A DNA stretch of 64,000 nucleotides from Micrasema longulum (lineage: Eukaryota > Arthropoda > Insecta > Trichoptera > Brachycentridae): assembly GCA_022494885.1 (NCBI GenBank), contig JAGVSM010003409.1:1-64000 (forward strand), read 5' to 3'. Below are positions 62,064-64,000 of this stretch, piece by piece. Both the position numbers and the translations under genes were made by a program. How positions within the stretch are numbered: position 1 is the stretch's first letter; each line of letters starts with the position of its first letter. The notes beneath the pieces were generated by a model. That model was not told the origin of the DNA. It saw nothing but the letters and a program-made list of their open reading frames with translations, and searched no databases.

Positions 62064-62188
62064 TGGGCCATTTTCAACGAGTTGTAAATAACTCACTATT
62101 AGAAAATGTAAATCGACTTCAAACGTTCTAATCTCGGACCTTTGATCCGCGAGTCTGCGATACTAGCCCTGGGACCACAACCCGATTT
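62064..62188 (-). mobile_element. SINE family D, copy 3
   Basis: GGGCCATTTTCAACGAGTTGT, AACTCACTATTAGAAAATG, a decayed B-box region and GGGACCACAACCCGAT. Clearly the same element as 10281-10412, more diverged in the tRNA-like part. Confidence 0.7.
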
Positions 62189-64000
62189 CTACTCATTAAA
62201 TAAATCTCCTTAGTGGTAAAAAGTAAATAAAAAATAAATTCGAGTTTTCAAAAAAAATAAAAAAATTTGATAATACGATAATATCTTTCATTGGGAGCAA
62301 GTGATTTGGACCTTTGAGTATAAGATTCTGACACAGTATTTTAAGGAGAAAATGTTTATTTAAATTGTTAAATAACCTACTCTATTCATAAATGTATCCT
62401 CCCCTCAACATAGAAATAATATACAGCTTTGGCTCTGCTGGATTTAACAAGGTATAATTTACATGCAAACACTACAAATACCTGTATGTATACAAAATAG
62501 TCCATACACTTGTTAATCTCATATTTATTTATTTGACAAATCCGTATAAATGTTTGAAATTATAATCTATCTATTACAGAATAAGGTTCTCTAGTTTATA
62601 TTTTACTTATTTATATGTCGTACGTTTGAGTATAATAGGCTTAAAGTAACAAATTATATGGGCTCATTCTTTACTTCGGATATGTGGGAACTTGAGATAT
62701 TTTTATGTTAATCTTGCATTGATATTACTTATCGTATCTACACCTACTAGGACAAACGACCAATAAAGTAAGCTGTTTTATGCATTTCTGTATTTAAAAT
62801 GGATTTAAAAAAATATATTTATTCTTCGATTTTATACAGTTGAAGTAATAAATCGTAATAAGTTGATGCCAATGATTAATTTAAAGAATAATGTACGTTT
62901 AAAATCTAACTGCGAAACACATTTAAATTAAAATTAACGAAAACGGCTTTAAAATCTCGATTTAAAGAGTTTCGCGATACAGTACATTAGAATAACTGCG
63001 AACATTAATCAGTATCACAAGAAAATCTCTAATTTATTTGATAAATATTTTTTCTTTTAGCAATTTAAAGTGTTTTTAAAATTGTTATGAATCACTTTTT
63101 CACATTACTAATAAATCCTGTTTTATGGTGCCTTTTTTACATAAAAAACGGACCTGAGATTGGGTAACTTAGTTTTTTTATTTGCTTCGAAAGCTTTACT
63201 ATTTTCTTCCGTGCCTAGAAAATAACGAAATAATCGTATTATTTACGTGATACATAATCTCCCGTGAGATTACCTGAAATCGGAGATTGCTGAAAACAGG
63301 TAGATAAGCATAGAATGGCATTCAGTCACGCACACCCTACGGGCCATATCGCTTAAGGACATATCGTATCTTGGATAGAATAATGCACCTTATTGACGCT
63401 GACGGTAAGCTCTGAGCACTTTGCACAAATTGACTGCAATTGACTATTGATGTTTTGTGTATCTACTATACGTCTATATTTGCTTATTTATAAAATTATA
63501 ATAATATATAACAAAGAACAATAAAAATCAGTTTTTTCAATAAGAAATTTATATTCATGGCATTAACACCAGAACCTTTTTTAAATCGTTTTTTCACTGT
63601 TTCGAAATAACACAGTAGAAATAAAAAAATAAATTACATGTATAATTACGCTAGTATTTATAATTACGATACTTATATTATTCGTTTTTGGAATTCCCTA
63701 TGTGTTATTTTACTTACTAGGCGTAGAAAGGTATGAAGGGTGTCAGTGAATTATCTTTCCTACGTTCATTTTATTATTATGTTATACTTTTTTATAAAGG
63801 TACAATAAATAGTAAACAATTTATTTTTTTAAATCCCTAAATGATTTTTATACATGGAAACCTTTCCACCATAGTTTTTTTTGTATACTTTTTTGCACGG
63901 TACTGTGAGAAAACGTTTCTCCCGTATAAAGAGAGGTTTCGGTGGATTTATATGATAATTTACTAAATAATGTACATTGTGGTCACTTTTTTATTTTAAA
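62189..64000. other. No gene seen
   Basis: AT-rich to the window end. A GC-richer patch at 63300-63420 contains no coding or repeat motif that could be recognised. Confidence 0.55.

Overview
This window is AT-rich, repeat-laden eukaryotic DNA, most likely from an insect and probably a moth or butterfly. The inference rests on a very low gene density, one short GC-rich exon with proper splice borders, many small tRNA-derived SINEs, remnants of several LINE families, a Penelope-like fragment, and short non-autonomous DNA transposons. There is no sign of bacterial or viral gene organisation. Almost all open frames over 60 codons are chance frames in AT-rich DNA or fall inside repeats.

Only one host coding exon can be argued for: 30487-30632 on the + strand. 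It is very GC-rich against its surroundings, has an AG acceptor after a pyrimidine-rich tract and a GT donor, and its frame is ankyrin-like. The rest is best read as intron or intergenic DNA. A CpG-rich stretch at about 37690-38150 could be a promoter or 5' exon, but this is weak.

The left part (1-15000) holds scattered SINEs, a 660-bp hAT-type non-autonomous element with an 8-bp target duplication (5692-6351), a foldback MITE (7089-7584), a hairpin-bearing repeat region (11737-12493) and a TTTCGGC-rich region (12990-13470). From 14300 to 21100 come a LINE tail, two copies of an unidentified 440-bp repeat about 4 kb apart, a broken Penelope-like GIY-YIG domain and more SINEs. From 25700 to 28700 there are two LINE C-terminal fragments and a common insect-type repeat. 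From 39100 to 40350 a SINE with intact target duplications is followed by a second SINE split by an insertion that carries a 47-bp degenerate minisatellite. From 47200 to 52300 there is a SINE with a nested MITE, a broken reverse transcriptase gene, a perfect-looking hairpin MITE and two further LINE tails. From 53500 to 61800 there are two SINEs of one family, a 316-bp tandem duplication and more LINE tails.

Four tRNA-derived SINE families are named here A, B, C and D only for cross-reference within this window. No pathway or operon can be described: the mobile elements are mostly dead, and the single exon belongs to a gene whose other exons lie outside what could be recognised. All similarities between copies were judged by eye, with no alignment software or database.
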